This document shows, piece after piece, positions 27,613-37,021 of a stretch of 64,000 bases of DNA. The notes beneath the pieces were generated by a model. The model was given only the letters and a program-made list of their open reading frames with translations. It was not told where the DNA came from and did not search any database. Every line of letters starts with the position of its first letter. Within the stretch, counting starts at the first letter, position 1. The stretch spans positions 145,565-209,564 of the forward strand of contig NZ_JACJOD010000007.1 of NCBI RefSeq assembly GCF_014695385.1. The letters run 5' to 3'. This stretch comes from Trichocoleus sp. FACHB-46. Lineage in GTDB: Bacteria; Cyanobacteriota; Cyanobacteriia; FACHB-46. Both the position numbers and the translations under genes were made by a program.

Positions 27613-30093
27613 CTACGACTGCACTCGCAGCGTTAGGTGAACCGTAGCCGTTAGTTCTTGAGAAGGTCGCCAAGTTTGCAGCGATCGCCGAACTGCCTCA
27701 ATCACCGTCTGTTCTTTGAGAGAAGAAACTGACTCATTCAAAACTATTTGTCTGACTCGTCCCTTGCTGATCTGGAACTCAAACACAATATCACCGCTGA
27801 AGCCAGGGGAAAGCTGGATGGATTGTAGATGTTGAGTTAATAGAGCGATCCCATTTGCATCAAGCCCAGTAGCCTGAACAATTTGTAGGGGCTCAGATAT
27901 CGAACCAAAACTTTTCTGGGATGCTACTCCTAAGTCAAATTCTTCATCATCTGCCAGCTTAGGAGAAGGCATAGCAGGAGGGGACATAGCCGGAGGAGCA
28001 AGTGAGAAGTCAGCATCAGCTACACTTCCCGCCATGCTAGGAGAAATTAATGTAACATCAAACTCTTCTGATGAGATGTCAGAAGCAAGCATCTGTCGCC
28101 TCATTCGGTTATAAGCTCTAACAGATAGGGACACTTCTCCAATGGGGATTTGGGTAACTGGGTCTGGCACAGAGTAGGCAACATTGCCAAAGACTCCTTC
28201 ATAACTGACTCCTTCAGGCATCTCCACCGGGACTTGGACGGAGACAGAAGCTTCTGTAGCATCTACTCTCACCTCATCACTTACCGCTACAAAAGCAGTG
28301 TATTGAGAGAGGAGTTGATAGGCCAAGGCTGTATCCGTCACGGCTTCTACTCCTGCCTTGGTGTCACCGCTGAGCATTTGATTCATCAAGTTTTTGATGC
28401 GGGCACGGCCCCAAAGTTGAGCGATCGCGGGATTTCCTGCTTCTGCAAACTCAAGTTGAAAAGTCTGTTGATAGCGCTTTCCACCCGCCGCTATGCCAGA
28501 GATATGCAACTTACCAGAGTGTTTATCCTCCTTGCGACCAAATAAGACCAAGGGCTGTTCAGCAAAGAGATCCGGTGGTGCAGAGGGATAAAAGATAGGT
28601 TCGCTGCCTGCTCCTTCCCATTGCAACTGGATATTGGTGAGAACAGGATTGTTGATCTGACGAAAGAACTGTTCTGTCACTTGGTCAGTTGGCTCATCAT
28701 GTCGAATAACCCGAGAGATGCCTCTACCAATTTCAGCCACACGGTTGAGCAAGAAACGATTCACAGAGCTACCTGCCCCAAAGCTGTAGAGACGAGTACT
28801 CGGTTGGAGATGACGTTGCACTTCCGCCAAAATCTGGTTTTCGTTGCCGATATAGCCATCGGTGAGCAGCACAATACTCCGCAATCTCCCCGGATCGGTG
28901 ACCGGGAAGTTCAGCACGGCTCGAATGCCACGCAACATCTCGGTACCACCCCCAGCCGTGAGTCGATTGACATATCGAATCGCTTGCTGCTGGTTTTGAG
29001 GAGTGTTGGGCAACGGCACAGGAGAAAGTTGCTGCGTGGTATCCGAGAAATCGATGATGGAGAAGGTGTCGTCAGGGTTCAGACCTTGAATGAAGCGGCG
29101 CATCAACTCCTGGCACTGAGCCAAAGGAGCACCCGCTTGAGAGCCAGAAGTATCAATTAGAAACACCACATCCTTCGGCACCATTTGGTCGAGTCGATAC
29201 TGAATGGCTGGAATCAAATACACTGCAAAGTGCCCCCCGCGATCGCCCGCTTCTGTGAGAACAGTGGTTTGCGTTTCGGCTCCAGAAACTTGATAACGCA
29301 GAATTAGATCTTTGTTGGGAATCGTATCTCCGCCTGCTAGCTTGATCTGGGCGATCGCTCCCTGAGGGATAATCTGAATTTGATGGGAAGGAGAATGGAT
29401 CTCCTGAATGGCAACACCAGCATTGATCTCGACAGTGACACTGATATCATGCCCAGAACGCGTCCCTGGTGGCAAAATAGGAGCGTTGAGGCGAGAGGCA
29501 TCGGGTACTAAATCAGTATCTTGGTTTAACATCATCGGCGCTGCTGCCGAACCGCTGCCGATCGCATTCTCCTCAATTAGGTTGCCAGGGACATAGCGCG
29601 GACCCACCACCATTGGGAAGGCAAACTCGTAGCTCCCTCCCAGTGATTCAGGAGCTGTAGCGCCAGTAAACTTTAAGCTCTCGGTGTAGCAAATCACCAC
29701 ATTTATTTGTTCGCCGGGTTTGATGTTGGCGAGAGATTGCGTAAAGATGTTGTCCCGTTCTTGTTCTAGCAACCCTGCCGTGCGTCCTTGTCGCTTGGCT
29801 TGCTCATAGATTTGCTGGGCTTCTTGGCGTTTTTTGATGCTGCCTTGAATGGTGCGATCGCCAATCCGAATCAGCATGTCATCCACTGCCGCTTCATCAG
29901 GTAGCGGGAAAATGTAAACCGCTTCGAGGGTGGTGGTGAAGGGGTTCTCGAAACTCTGCGTCACTTCTACGCGCGCAAGATTCCCCGCAATCTTGGCCTG
30001 CACTGTGGTGTGCTTGAGTGGGAAAGCGAGTTGCTGACGCTCGGCAGTCTGGACATATAAGCCACCCGATTGGCGTTCTGTTGTCTGAGTCAT
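27613..30093 (-). CDS. VIT and von Willebrand A domain protein
   Basis: An 826-residue protein. The N-terminal VIT domain (about 15-145) is followed by a VWA domain with an intact MIDAS, DTSGS at 314-318 (Asp314, Ser316, Ser318), giving a divalent-metal-dependent binding site. A linker rich in Pro, Met and Ser (about 665-710) leads to a C-terminal TonB/AgmX-like domain (GDIVFEFQISKG near 770). This is the bacterial counterpart of inter-alpha-trypsin-inhibitor heavy chains. No signal peptide is evident, so export is uncertain. A strong Shine-Dalgarno (GGAGG) precedes the ATG. The binding partner is unknown. Confidence 0.88.
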   Translation of the reverse strand: MTQTTERQSGGLYVQTAERQQLAFPLKHTTVQAKIAGNLARVEVTQSFENPFTTTLEAVYIFPLPDEAAVDDMLIRIGDRTIQGSIKKRQEAQQIYEQAKRQGRTAGLLEQERDNIFTQSLANIKPGEQINVVICYTESLKFTGATAPESLGGSYEFAFPMVVGPRYVPGNLIEENAIGSGSAAAPMMLNQDTDLVPDASRLNAPILPPGTRSGHDISVTVEINAGVAIQEIHSPSHQIQIIPQGAIAQIKLAGGDTIPNKDLILRYQVSGAETQTTVLTEAGDRGGHFAVYLIPAIQYRLDQMVPKDVVFLIDTSGSQAGAPLAQCQELMRRFIQGLNPDDTFSIIDFSDTTQQLSPVPLPNTPQNQQQAIRYVNRLTAGGGTEMLRGIRAVLNFPVTDPGRLRSIVLLTDGYIGNENQILAEVQRHLQPSTRLYSFGAGSSVNRFLLNRVAEIGRGISRVIRHDEPTDQVTEQFFRQINNPVLTNIQLQWEGAGSEPIFYPSAPPDLFAEQPLVLFGRKEDKHSGKLHISGIAAGGKRYQQTFQLEFAEAGNPAIAQLWGRARIKNLMNQMLSGDTKAGVEAVTDTALAYQLLSQYTAFVAVSDEVRVDATEASVSVQVPVEMPEGVSYEGVFGNVAYSVPDPVTQIPIGEVSLSVRAYNRMRRQMLASDISSEEFDVTLISPSMAGSVADADFSLAPPAMSPPAMPSPKLADDEEFDLGVASQKSFGSISEPLQIVQATGLDANGIALLTQHLQSIQLSPGFSGDIVFEFQISKGRVRQIVLNESVSSLKEQTVIEAVRRSLQTWRPSQELTATVHLTLRVQS

Positions 30094-30325
30094 GGCGGCA
30101 ACCTCCGACGCTATTGTTTGTTATTCTCAGCGTAGTTACGTCTATTCGCTAACCATGCTCAGCTTTGTGCTCACTTAGGTGCTCACCAGTGCTCAGGGTT
30201 GTGAAGCTGGCTTGTGTCAGCAATCGCTAAAAGTTCAGAGGTTGCCGTTAAGAGTGAAGCATCACGTGTAGTTATAGAAAGCGGCGGGCACTCTACCAGT
30301 AGAACTAGTCACTTCACCAATTGCA

Positions 30326-32128
30326 ATGGCTACTCAACCTAACTCCACCAATCTTGCTAAAGCGGACGACAATTCAGCTCCAGCTTTGTCTGCTCCGCCT
30401 CTTAATAGATTGAACCGCTTCTTTAGTGTGAGCGCCAAAATCAACTGTGGTTATGCCTTAGCACTCAGTATCGCCGTGATTGGCACAACAGTGGGGCTAG
30501 TTCAGGGCCATCGCGCTTACGAGCAAGCAAGGCATCAAATGGATGTGGCGGATGATGAAGGTGGCATGTTGAGTAGTTTGCAGGGTGGCTTGCTAGAAAT
30601 CCAGACCCATCAACGAGAGCTAGCCCTCCAAATTGCACAGCCGCAAGCTTTTCAACAAACGAATCAAGACTTGTTGGGTCATGTCAGCGGGGTTCAGGAG
30701 CTATTAGCTGAGCTGAGAGAATTTGCTCAGATTAACAACGATGTGAAATTGAGTGCTTTTCTACAGCAGTATGGCAATACGGTTGAGGCTTACACCCGCT
30801 ACCTAGAAGCTCAAATTAGCCGCATTGATTTAGCGAATCTGCCACCAGAAGAAATCCCCCGAGTCCAGCAGGTGCTCTCCGGCACAGTCGCGGCTCCAGA
30901 AACGATAGAGTTCCATCAGTTTATTCATGAGCTGGCAGAATATGCCAGAACAGTGCGCCAAAAACAGGCAGCGGCTGACGAGGAGCAAAGCCGTGCCACT
31001 GTCTTACAAGCCCAGATCATCCTGGCTAGTGTGGGATTATCCATTGCGATCGCCGCTATCCTGGCATTCCTGACCAGCCGCACCATCTCCCGTCCCATCG
31101 AATCCCTCACGCGCGTCACCCAGAAGATTACAAAAGAATCGAATTTCGACTTGCAAGCACCTATCACCACACGGGATGAAATTGGACTTTTAGCAGTTTC
31201 CTTTAACCAACTGGTGCAGCGGGTGAAGCAGTTGCTCGAAGAACAAGCTGCTGCCCTAGAACGGGAACGGGAAATGCAGGAAGCCAAGCTCATTCAGAGC
31301 GAGAAGATGTCTAGTTTGGGGCGCATGCTGGCAGGGGTAGCCCATGAAATTAATAACCCCGTCAACTTTATCTATGGCAACTTGAGCCATGCTCACAACT
31401 ACATGGAAGACTTGCTTAAGTTACTCCGAACTTACGAAACGGAAATTTCTGACCCACCGCCAGCCATTCAAGACCAAATTGAAGATATTGATTTAGAGTT
31501 TTTGGCCGAAGATTTGCCAAAAGTTTTGGACTCAATGAAGCTAGGAGCCGATCGCGCCCGCCAGATTGTTCTCAGCTTGAAGAACTTCTCTCGACTAGAC
31601 GATACCGAGCCACACCCAGTCAATCTGCATGACTGTCTCGATAGCACGCTCTTAATTCTCAACAACCGCATCAAAAAAGATCTTGTGGTGACGCGCAATT
31701 ATGGCGATCTGCCTGTGATAGAAGGATTTGCGGGTTTGCTCTACCAAGTGTTTATGAACTTGTTGAGCAATGCGATCGATGCGTTAGAAGAGAAGCCCGT
31801 GGAGCAGGGCGGTCGGCAAATCACTATTGTTACCCAGCGCTTAGACACCGACCGAGTGATGGTGAAAATTATCGACAACGGCATGGGCATGCCACCGGAA
31901 GTGCAAGCTCAGGTGTTTGATATGTTCTTCACTACCAAACCGCGAGGCGTGGGCACTGGCATGGGACTGGCTATTAGCCACCAAATTATTGTTGAAAAGC
32001 ATGGGGGGACGTTGGAATGCCACTCTACTGCTGGAGTCGGGACTGAGTTTGCGATCGCGCTACCCATCAAGTCCTATCCCGTGGAATCAACCGCACCTGT
32101 ATCTGCGCCCTCGGTCGCTCAGGTCTAA
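30326..32128 (+). CDS. HAMP-containing membrane histidine kinase
   Basis: A 600-residue kinase. A Ser/Pro-rich N-tail precedes a membrane helix (about 43-60), a helical extracytoplasmic sensor of about 165 residues, a second helix (about 230-250), a HAMP linker, the phosphoacceptor His340 in AHEINNP, and the ATPase domain (NLLSNAIDAL, DNGMGM, GTGMGLAIS). The sensor resembles helical-bundle sensory domains, but no ligand is visible. The kinase half is close to that of the kinase at 5275-6672, so the two are probably paralogues with swapped sensors. No response regulator is adjacent. Confidence 0.92.
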   Translation: MATQPNSTNLAKADDNSAPALSAPPLNRLNRFFSVSAKINCGYALALSIAVIGTTVGLVQGHRAYEQARHQMDVADDEGGMLSSLQGGLLEIQTHQRELALQIAQPQAFQQTNQDLLGHVSGVQELLAELREFAQINNDVKLSAFLQQYGNTVEAYTRYLEAQISRIDLANLPPEEIPRVQQVLSGTVAAPETIEFHQFIHELAEYARTVRQKQAAADEEQSRATVLQAQIILASVGLSIAIAAILAFLTSRTISRPIESLTRVTQKITKESNFDLQAPITTRDEIGLLAVSFNQLVQRVKQLLEEQAAALEREREMQEAKLIQSEKMSSLGRMLAGVAHEINNPVNFIYGNLSHAHNYMEDLLKLLRTYETEISDPPPAIQDQIEDIDLEFLAEDLPKVLDSMKLGADRARQIVLSLKNFSRLDDTEPHPVNLHDCLDSTLLILNNRIKKDLVVTRNYGDLPVIEGFAGLLYQVFMNLLSNAIDALEEKPVEQGGRQITIVTQRLDTDRVMVKIIDNGMGMPPEVQAQVFDMFFTTKPRGVGTGMGLAISHQIIVEKHGGTLECHSTAGVGTEFAIALPIKSYPVESTAPVSAPSVAQV

Positions 32129-32340
32129 ACTGAGTAAGAGCAAGACTGCGCTGCAACTGTGTTCCTTCAGTGACGAGAGCCAAACCCGCTTCCATTGTTT
32201 TCATGGGTAAACGATCATAGGATTGCAATTGCCTTAGTCAAAGAAACTCAGTTTTTTGTACAACTTTAGGTATATATCTTCAGGAACGAATGCCACACTC
32301 TCGCTATGCTTAAAGTATTAACCCTACAGAGTCTTTGAGC

Positions 32341-32490
32341 ATGTCAGTTATCCCCGATTGCATCAGCACCCTGGAGTTGTCTAAGCTTTGGATTTATAAG
32401 GCTTTGAAAGAAATGGAAGCCGAAAGAGAGCAAGAGCAAGCAGAACTATCAGAGCCAGAGCAATCAGAGCAATCTGACAAAGAGAGTTAA
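32341..32490 (+). CDS. Very small acidic protein
   Basis: A 49-residue open frame from ATG 32341 to a TAA. The N-terminal half has a Cys (residue 7) and a short amphipathic stretch ending in WIYKAL; the C-terminal half is Glu/Gln/Ser-rich and acidic, with an EQSEQS repeat. The codon choice and clean ATG-to-TAA frame look like a gene, but no Shine-Dalgarno is clear. I do not recognise it. It converges with the 53-residue gene below. Moderate support only. Confidence 0.4.
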   Translation: MSVIPDCISTLELSKLWIYKALKEMEAEREQEQAELSEPEQSEQSDKES

Positions 32491-32536
32491 GCTTTGTTAA
32501 GCAGATTCAAAGATTTCAGAGCAAGAAGTTGATCAA

Positions 32537-32698
32537 CTAGCCCTCAGTAGGCTGTTGCAACTCTTGAGCTGTTTTCTTTCCTACCTTGAGCATTTCTTCC
32601 ATATCAATCTGAGCGGCACATTCGTCAGTTTTCTCCACGAGGGCTTGTACCTCCTGATTAATTTCCGCAGCTTGTTGTTCAACATTTTTCTCGGTCAT
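32537..32698 (-). CDS. Small helical hydrophilic protein
   Basis: A 53-residue protein on the minus strand, from an ATG with a good Shine-Dalgarno (AGAGG about 8 bases upstream) to a TAG. Nearly all residues favour helix (EQQAAEINQEVQALVEK) and there is one Cys near residue 27. The size, RBS and coding-like composition support a real gene. It has no recognisable family; a small coiled coil or adaptor is possible. It ends close to the convergent 49-residue gene. Confidence 0.55.
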   Translation of the reverse strand: MTEKNVEQQAAEINQEVQALVEKTDECAAQIDMEEMLKVGKKTAQELQQPTEG

Positions 32699-33035
32699 TT
32701 GGTGCCTCTAGACTTGGCTTCTGTAAACAATGGGACACGCCATATTTGCGTGTAACTCATAAATAAAGGAACTTGTTGTGCTAAAACCTCAGCTTTAGGG
32801 GACAAATTGAGCTGTTTTTTGGCGGTCGCGAGATTAAGCAATCGGTCCCAGGCGTGGACACGCGCAGAGGCGAAGCAGAAGGTGATGTAGATGTCATCTC
32901 CGCCCAAGTTGATTGGAGCTTTTAACTATGTAAATTTATTTCTCTGGTGGTAGTAAACAGAGGAATTGGCGATTATCTTGGCTAAAGATCTGAGGCGATC
33001 GAGATTCGCAGACAATTCCACTGGGTAGAAACTGT

Positions 33036-33683
33036 ATGCAAACAGATAAGGTAATCGAAACTTACAATCAAGGAGCGGCTGATTATGATGCCATTATGCA
33101 GCGCTACTGGCACGTCGATCGCGCACCGCTGATTGCTTCCTTACAGTTGCGTTCGGAGCAGAGCGTCCTCGATGCCGCCGTGGGCACTGGGCTGAATCTC
33201 TCTGCATATCCTGCTGGAGTGCAGGTAGTGGGCGTAGATTTGTCGGAACAGATGCTGGAACTGGCTCAGCAAAAGTCGGTCAAGGCAGATGTTGCCCTCA
33301 AAATTATGGATTTACAAAATCTCGAGTTTCCTGACGACAGCTTTGATGCAGCAGCATCTGGATTTACCCTCTGTGTCGTGGCAGATCCTGTGCGATCGCT
33401 GCAAGAGATTTTACGAGTGACGAAGCCTGGTGCCCTGATTGCGATTGTGGATTACTGCAAGTCGCGCGATCCTGAAGTACAGAAATGGCAGGAGTTGATC
33501 TCTGATGCCAGTTCCCAGTTGGGCTTTCCCACAGGCAAGGTCAAGTGGAATGCTTTGATGGATTACGACCAATTGATTTATCACAGCAATTTAGCGATCG
33601 AGGTTTTGACAGACGATCGCATTGAAAGTGCTAATCCTTTTTCCTGTGGCTGTCAGCTGCTACTGAAAAATGCCAAAGGCTAA
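33036..33683 (+). CDS. Class I SAM-dependent methyltransferase
   Basis: A 215-residue Rossmann-fold methyltransferase. Motif I is VLDAAVGTGLNLS, the SAM-binding acid is in VVGVDLSEQML, and the post-motif regions (DDSFDAAASGFTLC, then ILRVTKPGALIAIVD) are typical of the UbiE/Methyltransf_11 type. The acceptor is unknown. It is followed by a convergent cysH gene across a short dispersed-repeat hairpin. Nothing ties it to a pathway. Confidence 0.85.
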   Translation: MQTDKVIETYNQGAADYDAIMQRYWHVDRAPLIASLQLRSEQSVLDAAVGTGLNLSAYPAGVQVVGVDLSEQMLELAQQKSVKADVALKIMDLQNLEFPDDSFDAAASGFTLCVVADPVRSLQEILRVTKPGALIAIVDYCKSRDPEVQKWQELISDASSQLGFPTGKVKWNALMDYDQLIYHSNLAIEVLTDDRIESANPFSCGCQLLLKNAKG

Positions 33684-33776
33684 AAGTATGGTCAATTGCG
33701 TCAGTCTTTAAGCCACCTGCCAATGAATTCAAAACGATTGTAGGGATAGCTCTGGTGAGTGTCCTAAATAAGCAGT

Positions 33777-33795
33777 GGCAGGCACAAGACCTGCC
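33777..33795. repeat. Short hairpin, dispersed repeat
   Basis: GGCAGG (33777-33782) pairs with CCTGCC (33790-33795), loop CACAAGA. This matches the common cyanobacterial intergenic element seen in reverse as GTAGGGGCAGG. It lies between the convergent methyltransferase and cysH genes. Confidence 0.55.
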
Positions 33796-33820
33796 CCTAC
33801 AAAAATGGTATGGTTCTCGA

Positions 33821-34570
33821 TCAACCTTGGGTGCGGTTGATGGCATGTAAGCCACACTCTTTGCTGTTTGGGTCTTCCCACCACCAACGGCCTTCCCGCT
33901 CATGCTGGTTGGGGAGGACTGCGCGAGTGCAAGGCTCACAGCCAATGCTGATAAAGCCGCGCTCATGCAGAGGATTGTAGGGAAGCTCAAAGGCCCGGAT
34001 GTACATCCAAACCTCTGCCGATGACCAGTTCGCCAAGGGGTTGAATTTAATCAATTGGCGTTCATCATTAGAGAAAGCGGTATCGACTTGAATCACTGGT
34101 ACAGTCGCGCGAGTAGATGGGTTTTGATCTTTGCGTTGTCCGGTAATCCAAGCATCCAAGGTACCTAGCTTCCGACGCAGAGGCGCAACCTTACGGATAC
34201 CACAGCATTCTTTGTGACCATCTTCATAGAAGCTGAAGAGACCTTTTTCTGTGACTAAAGCTTCTACTTGAGCGGTATCGGGATACATCATCTCAATGGT
34301 GATGCCGTAATGCTTTCTGACGCGATCGATAAACTGGTAGGTTTCGGAATGCAGACGACCTGTATCCAGGCTGAAAACTTTGATGTCTTTTTTGATTCTG
34401 TACGCCATGTCGATCAGGACAACATCTTCTGCGCCACTGAAAGAAATGGCAATGTTGTCGTATAGGCTCAAGGCGCGTTCCAGAATTTTTTGTGGGCTTT
34501 GGGTCGAAAGCTCTGTGTCGAGGCTAGGAATATTCAGTTCAGTCGGGGTCTGCTCGGTCAACTGCGCCAT
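33821..34570 (-). CDS. cysH: Phospho-/adenylylsulfate reductase
   Basis: A 249-residue PAPS/APS reductase of assimilatory sulfate reduction, giving sulfite. The PAPS-type nucleotide loop SFSGAED, the catalytic Cys239 in the C-terminal ECGLH motif, and the domain order are standard. It also has Cys122-Cys123 and Cys211-x2-Cys214, the four cysteines that bind the [4Fe-4S] cluster of APS-reducing enzymes and are absent from E. coli-type PAPS reductases. So the substrate may be APS rather than PAPS. The gene stands alone. Confidence 0.93.
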   Translation of the reverse strand: MAQLTEQTPTELNIPSLDTELSTQSPQKILERALSLYDNIAISFSGAEDVVLIDMAYRIKKDIKVFSLDTGRLHSETYQFIDRVRKHYGITIEMMYPDTAQVEALVTEKGLFSFYEDGHKECCGIRKVAPLRRKLGTLDAWITGQRKDQNPSTRATVPVIQVDTAFSNDERQLIKFNPLANWSSAEVWMYIRAFELPYNPLHERGFISIGCEPCTRAVLPNQHEREGRWWWEDPNSKECGLHAINRTQG

Positions 34571-34724
34571 GATGTGTTCTTCCTAAAAGGGTGTTTGCTC
34601 CCCAGCAAAGGATCGTCTGATTGCATCAAACTATTCTATCAAGCCGTAGTCATTACCATGAGGCATGCTTTATCACTAGTACCTTTGGCCTAGTTCTTTA
34701 GGTTGTTAGGCGATCGCCTTCAGG

Positions 34725-35528
34725 CTACTGTTTTCCTGCCTCTGGTTTTCTAGCGCTGGTCAATTGGCTAATCCAGCCTATAGATTTGGTGGCGATCGCC
34801 TCGAAATAAGCTGCATGCAGCCAATCATCGACACTTTCGGCGGCATAAACTTTGGAGTAAGGTTCTTGGAAGAGGGTGATTAACCAGTTGGTCCGACGTA
34901 ATTTGGGTTGATGCCCATCGAGAATCAGCAGTTGTCCACCTGGTTTCAGCAGACGAAAGCATTCTTGCAGAACTAGTTGCGATACGTTGGGTGGCATTTC
35001 ATGAAACATGAAAGCAACTGTGACTAAATCAAAAGTGCCTGCATCAAAGCCAGTATCTTCTGCTGAGGTATGCTGCCAGATAATGTTTAGCGCTGCTTGT
35101 TGCGCTTTGTAGTCTGCCATCACCAGCATGTAGGGGGACAAATCTAACCCAGTTACTTCGGCTTGAGGAAAGGCTTGCTTGAGCATTAAAGTGGTTGAGC
35201 CTGTGCCGCAGCCTAAATCCAAAATTCTGCTTGGTTGACCTGCGATCGCCTGGATCAATTGCTGCCGAATCCAAGTTTCACTGGGCGGAGAGGCAAAAGC
35301 AGTGACAGCATCGTAAGTAATAGCCGCGATCGCGTTGAGATAACCACCTGTAATGCCGTGAAAGTTTTGGCTGCTGTAGTAGTGGGGATAGGTGAGGTTG
35401 GCTTGGCAAAAGCGATCGCTCTCCTGCTGCCAATCAATCGTTTTCAACCATTGCAGCTTGTCGGCTCCTATAAAGATGCTAAGAATCGGTTTTAATAAGA
35501 ACTGCCCCAAGCTCTGAGCGAATTGCAT
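34725..35528 (-). CDS. Class I SAM-dependent methyltransferase
   Basis: I use the ATG at 35528; the alternative is a TTG at 35570. The 267-residue protein has a helical N-terminal extension and a Rossmann methyltransferase domain: motif I ILDLGCGTGST, the acid in VTGLDLSPYML, and the LVTVAFMFHEMP post-motif. It is of the UbiE/COQ5-like class without a clear substrate. Its start overlaps the start of the divergent membrane-protein gene in the palindrome CATG at 35526-35529. Confidence 0.85.
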   Translation of the reverse strand: MQFAQSLGQFLLKPILSIFIGADKLQWLKTIDWQQESDRFCQANLTYPHYYSSQNFHGITGGYLNAIAAITYDAVTAFASPPSETWIRQQLIQAIAGQPSRILDLGCGTGSTTLMLKQAFPQAEVTGLDLSPYMLVMADYKAQQAALNIIWQHTSAEDTGFDAGTFDLVTVAFMFHEMPPNVSQLVLQECFRLLKPGGQLLILDGHQPKLRRTNWLITLFQEPYSKVYAAESVDDWLHAAYFEAIATKSIGWISQLTSARKPEAGKQ

Positions 35529-35838
35529 GAATTTCAATGATGCCAAGAAAACTTTGTCTGCCTGGATCAAGGTTATCTCTATCGTTCTGATTACAGGGGC
35601 GATCGCTTTGGAATCCTGGAATTTCTATGCGGGATTAGCGAATATCCCTGTGCCCAGCAGCCTGAACATAGTGTTTGCGATTGAGCGCTTTGCGGTTGCG
35701 GTACATCTTGTAGAGGGAATTGTTGCGGCTGTTTTTGCATCTTCTCGGCAACAAAGACCGCTGCAATACGGGGTTTACACTTTTTTTGTGGGCACTGTAG
35801 GTTTGTTAGAACTGTTTACCAAAGTAGACCCAGAGTGA
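35527..35838 (+). CDS. Small membrane protein
   Basis: A 103-residue protein with three hydrophobic segments (about 12-32, 42-66 and 78-96). No conserved motif beyond the hydrophobic pattern and a GLLELF tail. The ATG overlaps the ATG of the divergent methyltransferase gene. A joint role in a membrane-lipid modification is possible from context but unsupported by residues. Confidence 0.75.
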   Translation: MNFNDAKKTLSAWIKVISIVLITGAIALESWNFYAGLANIPVPSSLNIVFAIERFAVAVHLVEGIVAAVFASSRQQRPLQYGVYTFFVGTVGLLELFTKVDPE

Positions 35839-35917
35839 CACGTTTGTTTATAGTCAGATGTCTCTTTAGACCTGCGTGTTAAGCTGCCAGCAGTAGTGCT
35901 TTAGGGGTTCGACAGGT

Positions 35918-36736
35918 ATGAATACTCCCGAAAACCATCTCCCTTTCCAGGTAACAGAGAGCGTAACTCGTGGCGGTACTATCTTTGAACTTCTGGAGTA
36001 CAAACCCTTGGCGGGGAGCGACTCTCTGGCGATCGCGGAACAGGTTTATTCGCTAAATCGGGCTGGAGTGCATCTGCGGCAACTCCGAGTTCGTTTACAG
36101 AATGATGCGGTGCGAACTGAGCCAGGGGTGTTGCAGTTCCTCAAGGGCAACATTGAGATGGAAAGCTCAACGGGAGCAGGAGGGGGAGTTGGCGGGTTCA
36201 TGAAAGGAGCGATCGCCGCAGCCCGCACCGGAGAAACGATCTTTAAGCCGCTGTATCGAGGGACTGGCGAACTTTACTTGGAGCCGAGTTTTGGGCACTA
36301 CTGGCTGATGCAGTTGAAGGGGCAAACTTTGTTTGCTGACCAAGGTTTATTCTGCTGCTGCGAAGATGCGATTAAAGTAGACGCCCACAAGGTTGAGAGT
36401 TTTTCGGCGCGAGTGGCAGGTGGTGAAGGACGCTACCAAACCAAGGTCAGCGGTACTGGAGTCGTTGTTTTTCGTATCCCCGTACCTCGCAGCGAAATCT
36501 TAGAGTTGACGTTGAATAATGAAACGCTACAGGTAGATGGTTCCTTCGCGCTTCTCCGCACTGCTGAGGTGCATTTCAGTGTAGAAAAAGCTTCTACTTC
36601 TTTTTTGGGTGCCCTTACTAGCGGTGAAGGTCTCCTCCAAACTTTCCGAGGCACTGGCAAGGTGTGGATTGCGCCAACCCAACCTCTCTATGCCAGAATG
36701 GGTGGCTTGTTATCTACCTCCACTCCAATTGCTTAA
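35918..36736 (+). CDS. AIM24 family protein
   Basis: A 272-residue beta-rich protein of the AIM24/TIGR00266 family, whose yeast relative helps shape mitochondrial inner membranes. The Gly-rich block AGGGVGGFMKGAIA and the repeated G-rich strands, ending near the LYARMGGLL block, are typical. In bacteria the role is unknown; it may act in membrane or stress biology. It appears to be transcribed alone. Confidence 0.8.
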   Translation: MNTPENHLPFQVTESVTRGGTIFELLEYKPLAGSDSLAIAEQVYSLNRAGVHLRQLRVRLQNDAVRTEPGVLQFLKGNIEMESSTGAGGGVGGFMKGAIAAARTGETIFKPLYRGTGELYLEPSFGHYWLMQLKGQTLFADQGLFCCCEDAIKVDAHKVESFSARVAGGEGRYQTKVSGTGVVVFRIPVPRSEILELTLNNETLQVDGSFALLRTAEVHFSVEKASTSFLGALTSGEGLLQTFRGTGKVWIAPTQPLYARMGGLLSTSTPIA

Positions 36737-37021
36737 TAGCTAAAGTAGGGCGATCGCCTGTGTTGATTGATGTTGGCGATCGTTCCCTGTCTTAAATCGA
36801 GTAACATCTTGCACTTAATCTAATATTTTTTAGACCGCTGCTTCATACATGTCTTCTTAAAGATTGTTTGAAAAGTGATGCTTATTACTGGCACAACTCC
36901 CCTAGTCCTCCCATATTGGAAAGATCTGTTTAAGGCTACCTAGTATTGGAGGATTCGGGGAGAGAATGGAGAATATCTAAATACTTTTCAAATAGCTTCT
37001 TAAGTTGCCTGATCAGCTGTC

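Noticed and set aside
28621..29160. A 179-residue plus-strand frame opposite the VIT/VWA gene
   Set aside because: Antisense of a VWA domain with a clear MIDAS motif.
32695..32907. A 70-residue minus-strand frame overlapping the 53-residue gene in an ATGA
   Set aside because: The frame crosses repeat-like DNA (TTCGCCTCTGCGCGTG and related) and has no ribosome-binding site; the ATGA overlap can occur by chance.
35900..35920. GGGGTTCGACAGG just before the AIM24 gene, like a tRNA T-arm or tmRNA piece
   Set aside because: No matching acceptor or D/anticodon arms around it, and it is directly upstream of a gene start.
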